DNA of 5,382 bases from Desulfocapsaceae bacterium (lineage in GTDB: Bacteria > Desulfobacterota > Desulfobulbia > Desulfobulbales > Desulfocapsaceae), in the NCBI GenBank assembly GCA_029934775.1, contig JAOZLO010000225.1, positions 1 to 5,382 on the forward strand, written 5' to 3'. Below are positions 4,917-5,382 of the stretch, piece after piece. The notes beneath the pieces are model-generated. The model made no database searches, was not told the DNA's origin, and saw only the letters and a list, made by a program, of their open reading frames with translations. Each line of letters starts with the position of its first letter. Position 1 is the stretch's first letter. A program made the position numbers and the translations under genes.

Positions 4917-5052
4917 TGCGTGTGGTTTATTTTCTTATATTACAACATAAAGACCATTTTTGTGATTCTGGGAAATCGGGTTCTGGCTCAATTTGTGTAT
5001 CATTGAATATAAAGATTTTACTTTAGCCGTACACCAACGGAGGTAAACTTTC

Positions 5053-5352
5053 ATGGCAACAGTGAATAAGGACCTTTTTGAAATTATTGGTGCACACCGG
5101 CAAGAACTCACAGCGAGGTTTCATATTGAGTCACTGTCTATATTTGGATCCGTAGCCAGGGGGACTTCAACTTCTGACAGTGACGTTGATATTCTGGTTA
5201 GATACCAGAAAACTCCGGGGTTTTTCGGGTTCTTCGATTTGAAAAAATATCTGGAAGATCTTACAGGGCGTAGAGTCGATCTGGTGACAGAAGGCGCACT
5301 GAAAAAACAACTGAAGGATCGGATAGTGAAGGAATCTATACGTGTCACCTAG
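5053..5352 (+). CDS. mntA: MntA-type nucleotidyltransferase antitoxin
   Basis: The protein has 99 residues, the usual size of minimal nucleotidyltransferases in HEPN/MNT pairs. Residues 32-37 are GSVARG, followed by SDSDVDILV with catalytic Asp44 and Asp46 (the GSx10DxD motif). VDLV at 75-78 supplies the third carboxylate, Asp76. In characterised type VII systems MntA transfers AMP from ATP to a tyrosine of the HEPN RNase HepT, inactivating it. The start has a strong GGAGGT eight bases upstream. The downstream gene overlaps the end by eleven bases, with its own ribosome site inside mntA, the typical organisation of these operons. All catalytic residues are intact. Antitoxin activity is inferred from family and context. 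Confidence 0.92.
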   Translation: MATVNKDLFEIIGAHRQELTARFHIESLSIFGSVARGTSTSDSDVDILVRYQKTPGFFGFFDLKKYLEDLTGRRVDLVTEGALKKQLKDRIVKESIRVT

Positions 5353-5382
5353 AAACTGGAAATTTCGCATAGAAGATATCAT
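5342..5382 (+). CDS. hepT: HepT-type HEPN RNase toxin, N-terminus only (partial)
   Basis: Thirteen codons and two bases are visible, reading M-S-P-R-N-W-K-F-R-I-E-D-I from a GTG. AAGGAA lies seven bases upstream, inside mntA. The (M)SxRxWKFRIEDI opening is typical of HepT/DUF86-type HEPN proteins encoded after MntA. The catalytic RxxxxxH motif lies outside the window, so activity cannot be judged. HepT RNases cleave RNA (tRNA in studied cases) and are silenced by MntA adenylylation. The identification relies on a short peptide plus its position in an eleven-base overlap with mntA. Confidence 0.75.
   Translation, partial: MSPRNWKFRIEDI

Larger units (their letters stand above)
4751..5052. other. 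Intergenic region between the two toxin-antitoxin operons (302 bp)
   Basis: No coding sequence is convincing here; an open frame at 4666-4854 mostly overlaps hipA in another frame and has no ribosome site. The stretch holds a GTCATTCCCG motif (4774-4785), a 15-bp tandem duplication (4801-4830), a short inverted-repeat element (4825-4869), an extended -10 (4908-4916) and an AT-rich leader of about 130 bases before mntA. Confidence 0.6.

Noticed and set aside
4990..5002. Sigma-54-like TGGC-N8-GT before mntA
   Set aside because: The invariant -12 GC is GT here, so it fails the core requirement.

Overview
The window looks like an accessory stretch of a Gram-negative, mid-GC bacterial chromosome that makes exopolysaccharide and uses the PEP-CTERM/exosortase sorting system. 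The gene styles (a WbpP-type epimerase, a CpsB-type phosphatase, a PEP-CTERM protein, GGGGTCAGGC-type dispersed repeats) would fit a Desulfobacterota or similar environmental lineage. That placement is inference; no marker gene is present.

Left part (1-2907), polysaccharide and envelope. Two genes read leftward: the N-terminus of a CpsB/YwqE-like PHP tyrosine phosphatase (TTG start at 143, running off the edge) and a 145-residue secreted protein of unknown function (677-240). A 421-bp gene-free region (678-1098) holds paired TAGG...CCTA dyads, a perfect extended -10 and a leader hairpin. It separates these genes from a rightward UDP-N-acetylhexosamine/uronic acid C4-epimerase (WbpP/TviC type, 1099-2130). 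Next is a PEP-CTERM exported protein (2257-2907) with a DUF4082-like beta domain. The likely theme is a sugar-nucleotide supply gene, a regulatory phosphatase and exported proteins of one EPS locus.

Middle and right (2881-5382), repeats and toxin-antitoxin modules. A 120-bp palindromic element (2881-3000, 29-bp terminal inverted repeats with two mismatches) begins inside the last codons of the PEP-CTERM gene. Then comes a hipBA operon (hipB 3111-3443, hipA 3437-4750, GTG start, 7-bp overlap). A second, shorter element with related ends (4825-4869) follows hipA and abuts a perfect 15-bp tandem duplication. Last is mntA (5053-5352), overlapping by 11 bp the GTG start of hepT, which is cut by the window edge: a type VII HEPN/MNT module.

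No gene family here is wholly new. The most notable points are the repeat element supplying the PEP-CTERM protein's C-terminal tail and stop codon, related repeats on both sides of the hipBA module, the HipB C-terminal Trp codon overlapping the hipA start, and the uncharacterised small secreted protein with an internal repeat.
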